Origin: Pseudomonadota bacterium
Lineage (GTDB): Bacteria > Pseudomonadota > Alphaproteobacteria > Rhizobiales > Xanthobacteraceae
NCBI GenBank assembly: GCA_023386635.1
Contig: JAEWJH010000110.1
Location: 25,596 to 89,595, forward strand
Direction of reading: 5' to 3'
Length of the DNA: 64,000 bases
The notes under the pieces were generated by a model, which was given only the letters and a program-made list of their open reading frames with translations, had not been told where the DNA came from and did not search any database. Position numbers and translations under genes: made by a program. Positions 35,534 to 42,891 of this stretch are shown piece after piece; positions within the stretch are counted from its first letter, which is position 1, and each line of letters begins with the position of its first letter.

Positions 35534-35770
35534 CTAGATTCTGGACGTGATCTTTTCGGAAAACCGGTTCCCCCTTTTCCGGATCACGCCCTGGCGATGC
35601 AATTCATTGAAGCGCGCAAGCTCGCGCACGAAATCGTCGAAGCGGCGCGCGGCCTGCGTCATCTCGCGGAACGCGAACCAGGCCAGTGCCGTGGTCGTCG
35701 ACGCCCACAGGAACAGCGCGAGATGCGCGAGGTCGCCGCGGGTGATGAAGATGTCGATCAGATCGGACAT
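35534..35770 (-). CDS. Small membrane protein at GTA g3.5 position
   Basis: 78 residues. A TM helix at about 17-38 (LAHLALFLWASTTTALAWFAF) is followed by a charged helix REMTQAARRFDDFVRELARF and a basic tail. In gene transfer agents a short protein sits between portal and prohead protease in the same place. ATG 35770 was preferred; the frame upstream only reads through a palindromic repeat. Follows the portal gene with a 156-bp gap that holds that repeat. Confidence 0.6.
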   Translation of the reverse strand: MSDLIDIFITRGDLAHLALFLWASTTTALAWFAFREMTQAARRFDDFVRELARFNELHRQGVIRKRGNRFSEKITSRI

Positions 35771-35796
35771 GACATTGCACTCCGCAACACACTCAG

Positions 35797-35903
35797 CCTC
35801 ATCCTGGGAGCGATCCGTCAGCACCGCGCCTCGAAGGATGGCTGCACAGAGACACTCTCCCGCCTCACCCTGCGAGACGCGCTTCGCGTTTCTCGGGATG
35901 AGG
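35797..35903. repeat. Palindromic intergenic repeat, family A copy 2
   Basis: A 107-bp element with cctcatcctgggagcgatcc at one end and cgggatgagg at the other, and internal GCCTCGAAGGATGG and CTGCGAGACGCG arms. It lies inside the head-gene operon between portal and g3.5-like genes. More diverged than copies 1, 3 and 4. Confidence 0.7.
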
Positions 35904-35926
35904 CTCCTCGCGGAATTTGCGGCCAT

Positions 35927-37111
35927 TCACCCCACAACATCCCCGCCGGCGATGGCCCCATAGCCCGTCGCCGCGCGCTTCTCGTTGATGGTGAGGAACG
36001 GCGCATCGGTGACGCGCTGCCACAGCGCGGTGCGGTCAGCCGACAGCGCATCGATCCGGTCGGTATCGATGGCGAGCCGCAGCGCCGCGCCGTTCGCGAA
36101 CGCCGGCGCGAGCCATTGCGTCAGCGCGCCGGCGATCCGCGTCGCCAGCGGCAGGATCGTCGCGCGCCACAGCGTGCGGTTCGCTTCCTGATAATTCGCA
36201 TAGGTGTTGTCGCCGGGAATGCCGAGCAGCATCGGCGGCACGCCGAACGCCAGCGCGATCTCGCGCGCCGCCGCGTTCTTCGCGTCCATGAAGTCCATGT
36301 CCTTCGGCGTCATCGACATCGCCTTCCAGTCGAGCCCGCCTTCCAGCAGCAGCGGACGCCCCGCGTTGCCCGCGCCCTGATACTGGTCGGACAGTTCGCG
36401 CTTGAGCCGTTCGAACTGCCCGTCGGAGAGCACCGCGCCGTCCGGCCCCGCGTAGATCAAAGCGCCGGACGGCCGCGCCGCATTGTCCAGCAGCGCCTTG
36501 TTCCAGGCCGCCGCCGCATTGTGCGTATCGACCGCCACCGCCGCGGCGTCGAGCGGCGGCAGGCCGTAATGATCGTCGAGCGGATTGAGGAACGTCAGAT
36601 GCAGGATCGGCGGCACCGGGCGCGCGCTCTGATCGAACCGCATGCTGCGCCCGCCGACCGTGTAGTCGAACGCTTCCGGCCAGCCGTCGGCGCCGGGCAC
36701 AACGCGCATGCGGTCCGGCCGCAGCGCATAAAGTTCGCGCACGGTGTCGCTCTCCAGCGCCACCGCTTCGAGATAGGCGTTGCCGGCGAGCAGCAGATGC
36801 GTGGTCACGGCTTCGAGCAGGCTCGCGCCGTCCTGGCGCGGATTGGGCCGCGCGATCAGGTCGAGCAGCGGATGCGTGTCGTGCTCGCGCGCATCCTCAT
36901 GCAGCAGGAACGATACGGAGCCGACGCCCTCGGCAACGAGCCGCACCGCGCGATGCACCACCGCGTTCTTCGCATAACCTTCCCGTGCCAGCGCCGCATA
37001 GTCGCGCGGCGTCCATCGCGCGCGCCCGCCGCTTTCCAGCGCGATCAGCCGCGCGGTGCGCGAGGCTTTCGCTTCGGGAGCCGTCAACATGTGTTTGATG
37101 AAATCGAACAT
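35927..37111 (-). CDS. Portal protein (GTA g3-like, HK97 type)
   Basis: 394 residues, the usual size. Features include NAVVHRAVRLVAEGVGSVSF, HPLLDLIARPNP, LLLAGNAYLEAV, the central DHYGLPPLDAA, NKALLDNAARPSG and FGVPPMLLGIPGD followed by TYANYQEANRTLW, all typical of phage portal_Lambda/HK97 relatives. Twelve copies form the DNA gate of the head. ATG 37111 (MFDFIKHMLTAPE) is the conserved start; the frame continues upstream into terminase in another register. Separated from the terminase gene by 22 bp. Confidence 0.94.
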   Translation of the reverse strand: MFDFIKHMLTAPEAKASRTARLIALESGGRARWTPRDYAALAREGYAKNAVVHRAVRLVAEGVGSVSFLLHEDAREHDTHPLLDLIARPNPRQDGASLLEAVTTHLLLAGNAYLEAVALESDTVRELYALRPDRMRVVPGADGWPEAFDYTVGGRSMRFDQSARPVPPILHLTFLNPLDDHYGLPPLDAAAVAVDTHNAAAAWNKALLDNAARPSGALIYAGPDGAVLSDGQFERLKRELSDQYQGAGNAGRPLLLEGGLDWKAMSMTPKDMDFMDAKNAAAREIALAFGVPPMLLGIPGDNTYANYQEANRTLWRATILPLATRIAGALTQWLAPAFANGAALRLAIDTDRIDALSADRTALWQRVTDAPFLTINEKRAATGYGAIAGGDVVG

Positions 37112-37133
37112 GGTTCCTCGTGTTTCTCGCGCC

Positions 37134-38495
37134 TTACAATCCCCGCACCTGCGGCCGCCCCTTCGGCCCGAGGCACAGCACGGTGAGCGCCCACACCAGC
37201 GCGTCGAGCCGGTCGGGCGAGCGGCCGTTCGACAATCCGTCGAGGCCGAAGTCGCAGAGTTCATCCTCCAGCGCGGCGAACGCGCCGACGTGATGCACCC
37301 GCCCCTGCTCGTACAACGCGGCGACCGGCTCGGCCCGCACATGCTTGCCGCGCATCGCGCGCACCGCGATCACCGGCGCCGCCGGATCGCATTCGCCGAT
37401 CACCGCGCGCACCATGTCGCCACCCTGGTTGACCTCGGCGACGATGGCGTCGGCGGACAGGCGATGCCACAGCGCCACGGCGCGGCTCGCCCATGCCGCC
37501 GGCGACAAGCCGCCGCCGCTCTCGTCGGCGAGCACATAGGCGTGTCCGCTTTCGGCGACACCGGCGGCGACGATGCCGCAGGCATCCGCGCCCTGACGCG
37601 CCGAGGCCGGCGGATCGACCGCCACCACGATCCGTGTCAGCGGCAGCGCGGCGCTCACACGGCCCGCCTCGATCGATCCGCGCGACCACAGCGCATCCGG
37701 CCGGTCCTCGATGATCTCGCCATCGAGCTCCTGCCGTCCGAGCCGCGTGCCGGCGTAGCGCGCGACCACGCTGTTGAGGAATGTCGGCGCGAGATGATGC
37801 GCGTTGACCTGTGTCGCCGCGCGCGTCACCGCCGTCGCCGGGTCCGCGAACAGCCGCCGGATGAGCGGGATCGGCCGCGGCGTGGTGGTGACCAGTTGCC
37901 GCGGCCAGTCGCCGAGCCGCAACGCGAATTGCAGCATGTCGAAACAGGCGTCCGCATAGCGCCACTTGGCGAGTTCGTCGCACCATGCGGCGAAAAATTG
38001 CGGGCCGCGCAGGCTGTCCGGGTCTTCCGCCGAGAAGGTCTGCGCGACGACGCCGTTGCGAAATTCCAGCCGCCGCCGCGACGGCGTCCACACCGGCCGG
38101 TCGCGGCGCGGATGCACGGCCAGCAGGCTGGAGACGCCCTCGACCATCACCTCGCGCACGTCATGGTCGGTTTCGCCGATCAGCGCGATGGTGCCGCCGC
38201 CGCGCCTTCCCAATTCGTCGCGCGCCAGGGCGCGCACCCATTCGGCGCCGAGGCGCGTCTTGCCCGCGCCGCGTCCGCCGAGCACCAGCCATGTGGTCCA
38301 CGGTCCGCCGCCTGGCGCCAGCGCCGGCGGCTTCTGATGATCGTGTGCCAGCATCGCCCAGTCGCCGAGCGCGTCATCGACGGCATCGTCATTCTGCTTC
38401 AGAACCGTCTCGATCTTTTCGTCTTGCGACAAGTTCGTCCATCGTTCGCATAAGTTCGAGCCGGTAGGAATCGAGGCTGCGCGGCTGGTCGTCAT
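37134..38495 (-). CDS. Large terminase (GTA g2-like)
   Basis: About 453 residues. The ATPase domain has Walker A GGRGAGKTRLGAEW, Walker B FFAAWCDELAKW, motif III VTTTPRP, and the nuclease domain has acidic residues in VVAVDPPAS, VAEVNQGGD and SPDRLDALVWAL. It packages DNA into the head. The start is uncertain: ATG 38495 overlaps the g1-position gene by 107 bp, while TTG 38432 would leave 44 bp of overlap and a length nearer to GTA terminases. No disabling change was seen. Confidence 0.92.
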   Translation of the reverse strand: MTTSRAASIPTGSNLCERWTNLSQDEKIETVLKQNDDAVDDALGDWAMLAHDHQKPPALAPGGGPWTTWLVLGGRGAGKTRLGAEWVRALARDELGRRGGGTIALIGETDHDVREVMVEGVSSLLAVHPRRDRPVWTPSRRRLEFRNGVVAQTFSAEDPDSLRGPQFFAAWCDELAKWRYADACFDMLQFALRLGDWPRQLVTTTPRPIPLIRRLFADPATAVTRAATQVNAHHLAPTFLNSVVARYAGTRLGRQELDGEIIEDRPDALWSRGSIEAGRVSAALPLTRIVVAVDPPASARQGADACGIVAAGVAESGHAYVLADESGGGLSPAAWASRAVALWHRLSADAIVAEVNQGGDMVRAVIGECDPAAPVIAVRAMRGKHVRAEPVAALYEQGRVHHVGAFAALEDELCDFGLDGLSNGRSPDRLDALVWALTVLCLGPKGRPQVRGL

Positions 38496-38757
38496 CGTTC
38501 GGTCCGGTGTTGTCGTTCGCGCTGCAGGCGGACAGTTCGCGGAGCACCTTGGCGAGCGCAGCGAGCGTGCGCGCATCGCGCTCGCGGTCGGCAGGCGCGC
38601 GATCCTCTGCCGTCAGGCTCTGCCGCATGTCGGCGATCTGCGCTGCGGCAATGTCGGCGAACAGATCGAGGATGCCGGCGCGGCCCGCGGCCCCGAGCGG
38701 GCGCGCCTCCACGACCGGCTCCGCCGCGTATGCCGGCGGCTCGTCGCGCTGTCCCAT
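38389..38757 (-). CDS. Protein at the small-terminase (g1) position
   Basis: 122 residues, Ala- and Arg-rich, with a Pro-rich N-terminus (MGQRDEPPAYAAEP) followed by helices GRAGILDLFADIAAAQIAD and ARTLAALAKVLRELSA, and a charged C-terminal helix ELMRTMDELVARRK. ATG 38757 has a GGGGGAG Shine-Dalgarno. Its place immediately upstream of, and overlapping, the large terminase gene is that of GTA g1 (small terminase), but no DNA-binding motif is evident. The function is a positional inference only. Confidence 0.65.
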   Translation of the reverse strand: MGQRDEPPAYAAEPVVEARPLGAAGRAGILDLFADIAAAQIADMRQSLTAEDRAPADRERDARTLAALAKVLRELSACSANDNTGPNDDDQPRSLDSYRLELMRTMDELVARRKDRDGSEAE

Positions 38758-38776
38758 CGTGCTCTCCCCCAAAGCA

Positions 38777-38804
38777 AAACGCACCGGAGCGATCCGGTGC
38801 GTTT
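38777..38804 (-). terminator. Strong hairpin between the small membrane gene and g1 (terminator or attenuator)
   Basis: A perfect 12-bp stem (aaacgcaccgga / tccggtgcgttt) with loop gcga. Read on the minus strand it is followed by TTTTGCTTT, so it should stop transcripts coming from the promoter at 39133 before they reach the head genes. Confidence 0.7.
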
Positions 38805-38835
38805 GGATATTCGTTCGTCGCGGCGCGCGGTGCCG

Positions 38836-38988
38836 TCAGCGCATGAAGAAATACCAGAGCAGCGCGAAGATCACGCCGATGGCGCCGGTGCTGGCCAGCA
38901 GCACCATCAGCACGCTCGGTCCGCGCTCTCCCTGCCGCGCTTCCTTCGCCGTTTCGACGATCTGTCCCTCTCGATTCACCTGCGCCAT
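38836..38988 (-). CDS. Small membrane protein, first gene after the GTA-locus promoter
   Basis: 50 residues: a charged N-terminus (MAQVNREGQIVETAKEAR) and one C-terminal TM helix (SVLMVLLASTGAIGVIFALLW) ending in FMR. ATG 38988 has a GAGG Shine-Dalgarno. It is the first gene downstream of the operator-containing promoter, with a leader of about 110 bases, and is followed by a terminator-like hairpin. Not recognised; could be a holin-like or regulatory peptide. Confidence 0.6.
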   Translation of the reverse strand: MAQVNREGQIVETAKEARQGERGPSVLMVLLASTGAIGVIFALLWYFFMR

Positions 38989-39104
38989 TACATCCTCATG
39001 ATTTCCATGCGTGGCCCACGGCGCGAGAACGCCGTTCCACGGCTGACGTAAGGTCAACGCCGCCGGCGCGGTTTCGTTCAGATGCAATTGTGGAGCGTAG
39101 GCAG

Positions 39105-39133
39105 ACCATAGCCCGGCAGCGTCACGCTGTCAA
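39105..39133 (-). promoter_or_regulatory. Promoter with embedded 13-bp palindrome, driving the GTA-like locus
   Basis: On the minus strand TTGACA (39133-39128) and TATGGT (39110-39105) are spaced 17 bp. The perfect palindrome CAGCGTGACGCTG (39129-39117) overlaps the -35 and spacer. The 28 bp at 39117-39144 match 45086-45113 at 24 positions, including the whole palindrome. Confidence 0.75.
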
Positions 39134-39143
39134 GACTTATTTC

Positions 39144-39162
39144 CTAGGATTTAAAACCCTAG
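39144..39162. promoter_or_regulatory. Palindrome just upstream of the GTA-locus promoter
   Basis: A 19-bp near-palindrome, ctaggatttaaaaccctag, pairs 8 of 9 positions around a central A. It sits 11 bp upstream of the -35 on the minus strand and overlaps the stop codon of the neighbouring lipoprotein gene. Its CTAGGA...CCCTAG ends resemble those of the element at 58890-58923. Confidence 0.45.
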
Positions 39163-39354
39163 AGACCAGCCTGTGGATGACGCCGGTTCAGGCGCGGTCC
39201 GGCACGAGGCCGGACGGTTGCCCTCGCCCCAGATGAAGCCGCATTTGGAACAGCCGCCCAGTGCCGTCCCGGCGACCAGAAGCGCCAGCAGCAGCGCGGC
39301 CTGCCGGGCGCGCGCGCGGCGGGAGACAGGGTGCGTCTTCAAGGTGCGGGTCAT
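39151..39354 (-). CDS. Small lipoprotein
   Basis: 67 residues with a basic N-terminus, a hydrophobic signal (ALLLALLVAGTALGG) and the lipobox LGGC (Cys near residue 35), then SKCGFIWGEGNRPASCRTAPEP with two further cysteines. Short lipoproteins of this type are common in rhizobia; function unknown. The stop codon lies in a palindrome. Confidence 0.65.
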   Translation of the reverse strand: MTRTLKTHPVSRRARARQAALLLALLVAGTALGGCSKCGFIWGEGNRPASCRTAPEPASSTGWSLGF

Positions 39355-39406
39355 CGCGGCAGCCTACCTCAACCCGGCATGGTCCGCGAGGGCTTCGGCG
39401 GCCGGC

Positions 39407-40954
39407 TTATTGCGGCGGCGTCCGCGAGGCCGGCGCGCCGGTTTCCAGCACCGGATGCTCGGCCGCCGGGCCGCGCAGCGGCTTCTCCTCGAGCGCGATC
39501 ATGAAGCAAAGGCCGAAGGCGAGCACCAGCGCCACCGCCATGAACACGAAGCGGAACGCCAGCACGAGATCGTGGCCGGAGGCCGCGTGCGCGAGCTGCT
39601 CCACCGCCACATTAGCGCCGGCGCCGCCGAGACCGGTGAGCACGATCGCGCCGAGCAGCGCGACCACCACCGACGAGAACAGCGAGCGGAAAAAATTAGA
39701 CGCACCGGTCGCGACGCCCATCTGCGGTGCCGCGACGACGTTCTGCATCGACACCGTGGCGATCGGGAACACGAGACCCATGCCAAGGCCGATCACGGCG
39801 AACAGCACGATCACCAGCACGATCGGCATGCTGCCCGGCCAGATCGCGAGCGCAGCGAGCGCGATGATCGCCTCGACCAGACCGGCGAGCCCCATCCGCT
39901 TGTAGTGCGTGACATGCATCATCGCCTTGCCGGCCACCGTCGAGGAGGTCACGGTGCCCGCCATCAGCGGGATCAGCGCGAGGCCGGACTGGCTCGCCGA
40001 CAGTTGCATCGCCACTTCGAAATACAGCGGCACGAAAATCGTCAGGCCGACCATCGCGCCCATGGTGCAGGCGCCGGTCAGCGCCGCGCAGCGCACGATC
40101 GGATTGCCGAGCACGGAGAGCGGCAGGAATGGCTCCGGCGTCGCCACCAGCCGCCAGCCGAACAAGGCCCAGCACACCGCCGACGCCAGCAACAGGCCGC
40201 CGATCGGCGCGGAGATCCATTCGAAATGCCGGCCGCCCCAGGTCAGCGCCAGCAGCAGCGGCACCGAGCCGAACATCATCAGCACCGCGCCGATCAGATC
40301 GAGCCGGTGACGGCGCGGCCGATACGGCACGCGGCGCAGCGTGATGAAACAGGTGACGAAGGCGATCAGCCCGAGCGGCAGATTGATCCAGAAGATGAAG
40401 GACCAGTCGATATGCTCGGTGAGAAATCCGCCGAGCACCGGCCCGCCGACCGACGACACCGCGAACACCGCGGAAATGTAGCCCTGATAGCGGCCGCGTT
40501 CGCGCGGTGTGACGATGTCGGCGATGATGGTCTGCGCCAGCGCCATCAGCCCGCCGCCGCCGAGTCCTTGCAGCGCGCGCGCGATGATCAGCGTCAGCAT
40601 GTTCGGCGCCATCGCGCAGGCGATCGAGCCGGCGACGAAGATGCCGACGCCGATCAGCATCATGATGCGCCGGCCGTAATTATCCGACAGCTTGCCGTAG
40701 AGCGGCGTCACCGCGGTGCCGGTGAGCAGATAGGCCGTGACCACCCAGGACAGGTTCTCGACGTCGTTGAAGTGCCGGCCGATGGTCGGCAGCGCCGTGG
40801 CGATGATGGTCTGGTCCAGCGCGCCGAGGAACATCGCCATGGCGATGCCGGCGATCACGGCCTTCACCTCGGCATGGGTCAGGACCTGCGCAGGCGCGGG
40901 CTTGTGACGGGATGCCTTGTGACGGGGCGCGTGAGGCTTCTGATGTTCGGTCAT
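39407..40954 (-). CDS. DHA2-family MFS drug/proton antiporter (14 TM)
   Basis: A 515-residue inner-membrane exporter. It carries motif D1 AMFLGALDQTIIATALPTIGRHF, motif A GKLSDNYGRRIMM, motif B around LIIARALQGLGGGGL, and motif C AVFAVSSVGGPVLGGFL, which mark proton-driven antiporters of the EmrB/QacA group, with 14 hydrophobic helices. ATG 40954 was chosen, which leaves a His/Pro/Lys-rich cytoplasmic N-terminus (HQKPHAPRHKASRHKPAP). No EmrA-like partner is adjacent. Substrate unknown. Confidence 0.93.
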   Translation of the reverse strand: MTEHQKPHAPRHKASRHKPAPAQVLTHAEVKAVIAGIAMAMFLGALDQTIIATALPTIGRHFNDVENLSWVVTAYLLTGTAVTPLYGKLSDNYGRRIMMLIGVGIFVAGSIACAMAPNMLTLIIARALQGLGGGGLMALAQTIIADIVTPRERGRYQGYISAVFAVSSVGGPVLGGFLTEHIDWSFIFWINLPLGLIAFVTCFITLRRVPYRPRRHRLDLIGAVLMMFGSVPLLLALTWGGRHFEWISAPIGGLLLASAVCWALFGWRLVATPEPFLPLSVLGNPIVRCAALTGACTMGAMVGLTIFVPLYFEVAMQLSASQSGLALIPLMAGTVTSSTVAGKAMMHVTHYKRMGLAGLVEAIIALAALAIWPGSMPIVLVIVLFAVIGLGMGLVFPIATVSMQNVVAAPQMGVATGASNFFRSLFSSVVVALLGAIVLTGLGGAGANVAVEQLAHAASGHDLVLAFRFVFMAVALVLAFGLCFMIALEEKPLRGPAAEHPVLETGAPASRTPPQ

Positions 40955-41038
40955 GGTCGAGGTTTCCGGCCCACCGACATGGCTTAAGCCTGTGCCATTG
41001 GCAATCTGTTCCGGCGCGGGTCTGGCATGAGCGGCCCT

Positions 41039-41157
41039 CCTCATCCTGAGGAGCGATCCGTCAGGATCGCGTCTCGAAGGATGAGGCGAGACCGGATTGT
41101 ACTTCGCCCCATGGTTCGAGACGGCGCGCCTGAGAGGGCCGCCTCCTCACCATGAGG
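41039..41157. repeat. Palindromic intergenic repeat, family A copy 3
   Basis: A 119-bp element starting cctcatcctgaggagcgatcc and ending ctcctcaccatgagg, with GTCTCGAAGGATGAGG and GGTTCGAGACGG arms. It lies between the MFS gene and the ligase stop. Confidence 0.8.
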
Positions 41158-41159
41158 TC

Positions 41160-42758
41160 CTACCCCTCCGCGCGCAGCGCATTGCGCTGGATCTTGCCCG
41201 TCACCGTGCGCGGCAGCGCGGCGCGGTATTCGATCGCGCGGGGATATTTGTACGGCGCGATGGTGTTGCGCACCGTGTCCTGCAGCGCCTGCGTCAGCGT
41301 CGGGTCGCCGGCGACGCCCGGCGCCAGCACGATGAACGCCTTGACGATCTGCCCGCGCGCGGCATCCGGCACGCCGACCACCGCGCATTCCGCCACCGCC
41401 GGATGGTCGAGCAGCACCTCCTCAACCTCCGCGCCGGAGATGTTGTAGCCGGACGAGACGATCATGTCGTCGGTGCGCGCGTGATACCAGAACCGGCCGG
41501 CCTCATCCTCGGTGAAGGCGTCACCCGTGAGATTCCAGCCGTCGCGCACATAGGTGTGCTGCCGCGCGGCATCGTCGAGATAGCGGCAGCCGGTCGGCGC
41601 GCGCACCGCGAGCTTGCCGACGGTGCCGGGCGGCACGGTGTTCATCGCCTCGTCGACCACGCGCGCTTCGCAGCCGGGCAGCGGCCGCCCGCAGGGGCCC
41701 GGCGCCGCTTCATCCGCCGGCATCGCCAGGAACGCGTGCAGCATCTCGGTCGAGCCGATCGAGTTGCGGATGCGGTGTCCGGTGGCGCGGTGCCATTGCT
41801 CCCACACCGCCGCCGGCAGATGCTCGCCCGACGACACGCAGGTTTTCAGCGAGGCGAGATCGTGCTGCGCGACGAGCGGCGTCATGGTCTTGTACAAGGT
41901 CGGCACGGTGAACAGCGTCGTCACCTTGCGCCGCGCGATCGCCTCCATCAGCGCCGACGGCGTCGCCTGCTCCAGCAGCACCGACGACGCGCCATGCCGC
42001 AGCGGAAACAGCAGCATCGCGCCGAGGCCGAAGGTGAAGGCGAACGGCGCGCTGCCGGCGAACACGTCGTCCGGCGTCGTCTGCAATAGCGGCTGCCACA
42101 TATCGCAGATCGCGAGAAGATCGCGATGAAAATGCATCGTCCCCTTGGCGTTGCCGGTGGTGCCCGAGGTGAAGGCGATCAGCGCGACGTCGTCCGCCGA
42201 GGCGATCACCGGAGCGAACGCCCCGCTCTGCCGCGCCATCCGCGCCGCGAGCCCGTCCGCGCGCGAGTCATTATAATAGAGCGCCGTCAGCGGCGCGCCG
42301 ACCGCATCGAGCTCGCCGCGCAGCGTGGCGTCGCAGAGCGCGAAAGCGATTTTCGCCTTGTCGATGATGTAGCGCAATTCGCGCGCGCGCAGCAGCGGCA
42401 TGGTGGCGACGACGATGCCGCCGGCTTTCACCACCGCGAGCCAGCAGGCGGCGAACATCGGCGAATTGGCGCCGCGCAGCAGCACGCGGTTGCCGGGTTG
42501 CAGCCCCTCGCCGACCAGCACCGCGGCGATGCGGTTGGCGCGATCGTTCAACTCCGCGTAGCTCCACTGTTCCGTCAGGCTCGCCATGGCCGGCCGCGCG
42601 CCATGGCCGGCGGCGATGGCGCGGTCGATCAGTTCCGCGGCGGCGTTCATCCGCGCCGGATAGGCACCCAGCGGCGGCGGATTGAACACCGGCCACGCGT
42701 CCCGCGGCGGCAGATGGTCGCGCGCAAAGGTGTCCGGATAGGCGGAAGGCTGGAGCAT
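41160..42758 (-). CDS. Aryl-CoA ligase (benzoate/2-aminobenzoate-CoA ligase family)
   Basis: 532 residues of the ANL superfamily. The AMP-binding P-loop LIAFTSGTTGNAKGTMHF, the A5 motif NSIGSTEML, GDAFTEDEAGRFWYHARTDDMI (A7-A8) and the catalytic Lys in PRTVTGKIQRNALR are visible. The N-terminal YPDTFARDHLPPRDAWPVF is characteristic of benzoate/anthranilate-CoA ligases. It activates an aromatic acid with ATP and CoA. ATG 42758; the frame extends upstream only through a palindromic repeat. It is divergent from an OYE-like reductase, suggesting a joint aromatic pathway. Confidence 0.9.
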   Translation of the reverse strand: MLQPSAYPDTFARDHLPPRDAWPVFNPPPLGAYPARMNAAAELIDRAIAAGHGARPAMASLTEQWSYAELNDRANRIAAVLVGEGLQPGNRVLLRGANSPMFAACWLAVVKAGGIVVATMPLLRARELRYIIDKAKIAFALCDATLRGELDAVGAPLTALYYNDSRADGLAARMARQSGAFAPVIASADDVALIAFTSGTTGNAKGTMHFHRDLLAICDMWQPLLQTTPDDVFAGSAPFAFTFGLGAMLLFPLRHGASSVLLEQATPSALMEAIARRKVTTLFTVPTLYKTMTPLVAQHDLASLKTCVSSGEHLPAAVWEQWHRATGHRIRNSIGSTEMLHAFLAMPADEAAPGPCGRPLPGCEARVVDEAMNTVPPGTVGKLAVRAPTGCRYLDDAARQHTYVRDGWNLTGDAFTEDEAGRFWYHARTDDMIVSSGYNISGAEVEEVLLDHPAVAECAVVGVPDAARGQIVKAFIVLAPGVAGDPTLTQALQDTVRNTIAPYKYPRAIEYRAALPRTVTGKIQRNALRAEG

Positions 42759-42788
42759 GAATGGTATCAACGGCGGGCCAACAACTCT

Positions 42789-42870
42789 GTCATCGCCGGG
42801 CTTGACCCGGCGATCCATCTTTCTCAAGAGAGTGATGCACGGGTCAAGCCTTGGGGCTGCCCGCCCGCGA
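42789..42870. repeat. Palindromic intergenic repeat, family C
   Basis: It starts gtcatcgccgggcttgaccc with an immediate inverted partner ggcgatccatc, then gatgcacgggtcaagcc. This is the common genomic repeat whose translation reads MDRRVKPGDD. The right half is degenerate. It lies between the divergent ligase and OYE genes. Confidence 0.65.
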
Positions 42871-42891
42871 TCAGGAAGCGAGACTTAATCC

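Larger units (their letters stand above)
27487..39133 (-). mobile_element. GTA-like/prophage-derived locus: head and lysis genes, no tail module
   Basis: On the minus strand, from the promoter at 39133 downward: a small membrane protein, a terminator-like hairpin, a g1-position protein, terminase, portal, a g3.5-like protein, a small basic protein, prohead protease, capsid, connector (g6), a truncated adaptor (g7), then an AT-rich insert and GH108 lysozyme plus holin. The order g1-g7 equals the head module of alphaproteobacterial gene transfer agents. No tail tube, tape measure or baseplate gene is present. No integrase or attachment site was seen. Confidence 0.75.

Noticed and set aside
27487..39133. 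Active temperate prophage
   Set aside because: No integrase, excisionase, replication genes, attachment-site repeat or tail genes were found; the gene set fits a GTA-like remnant better.
42758..42827. N-terminal extension of the ligase frame reading MDRRVKPGDD
   Set aside because: This is the translation of a palindromic repeat common in these genomes; the conserved protein starts at ATG 42758.
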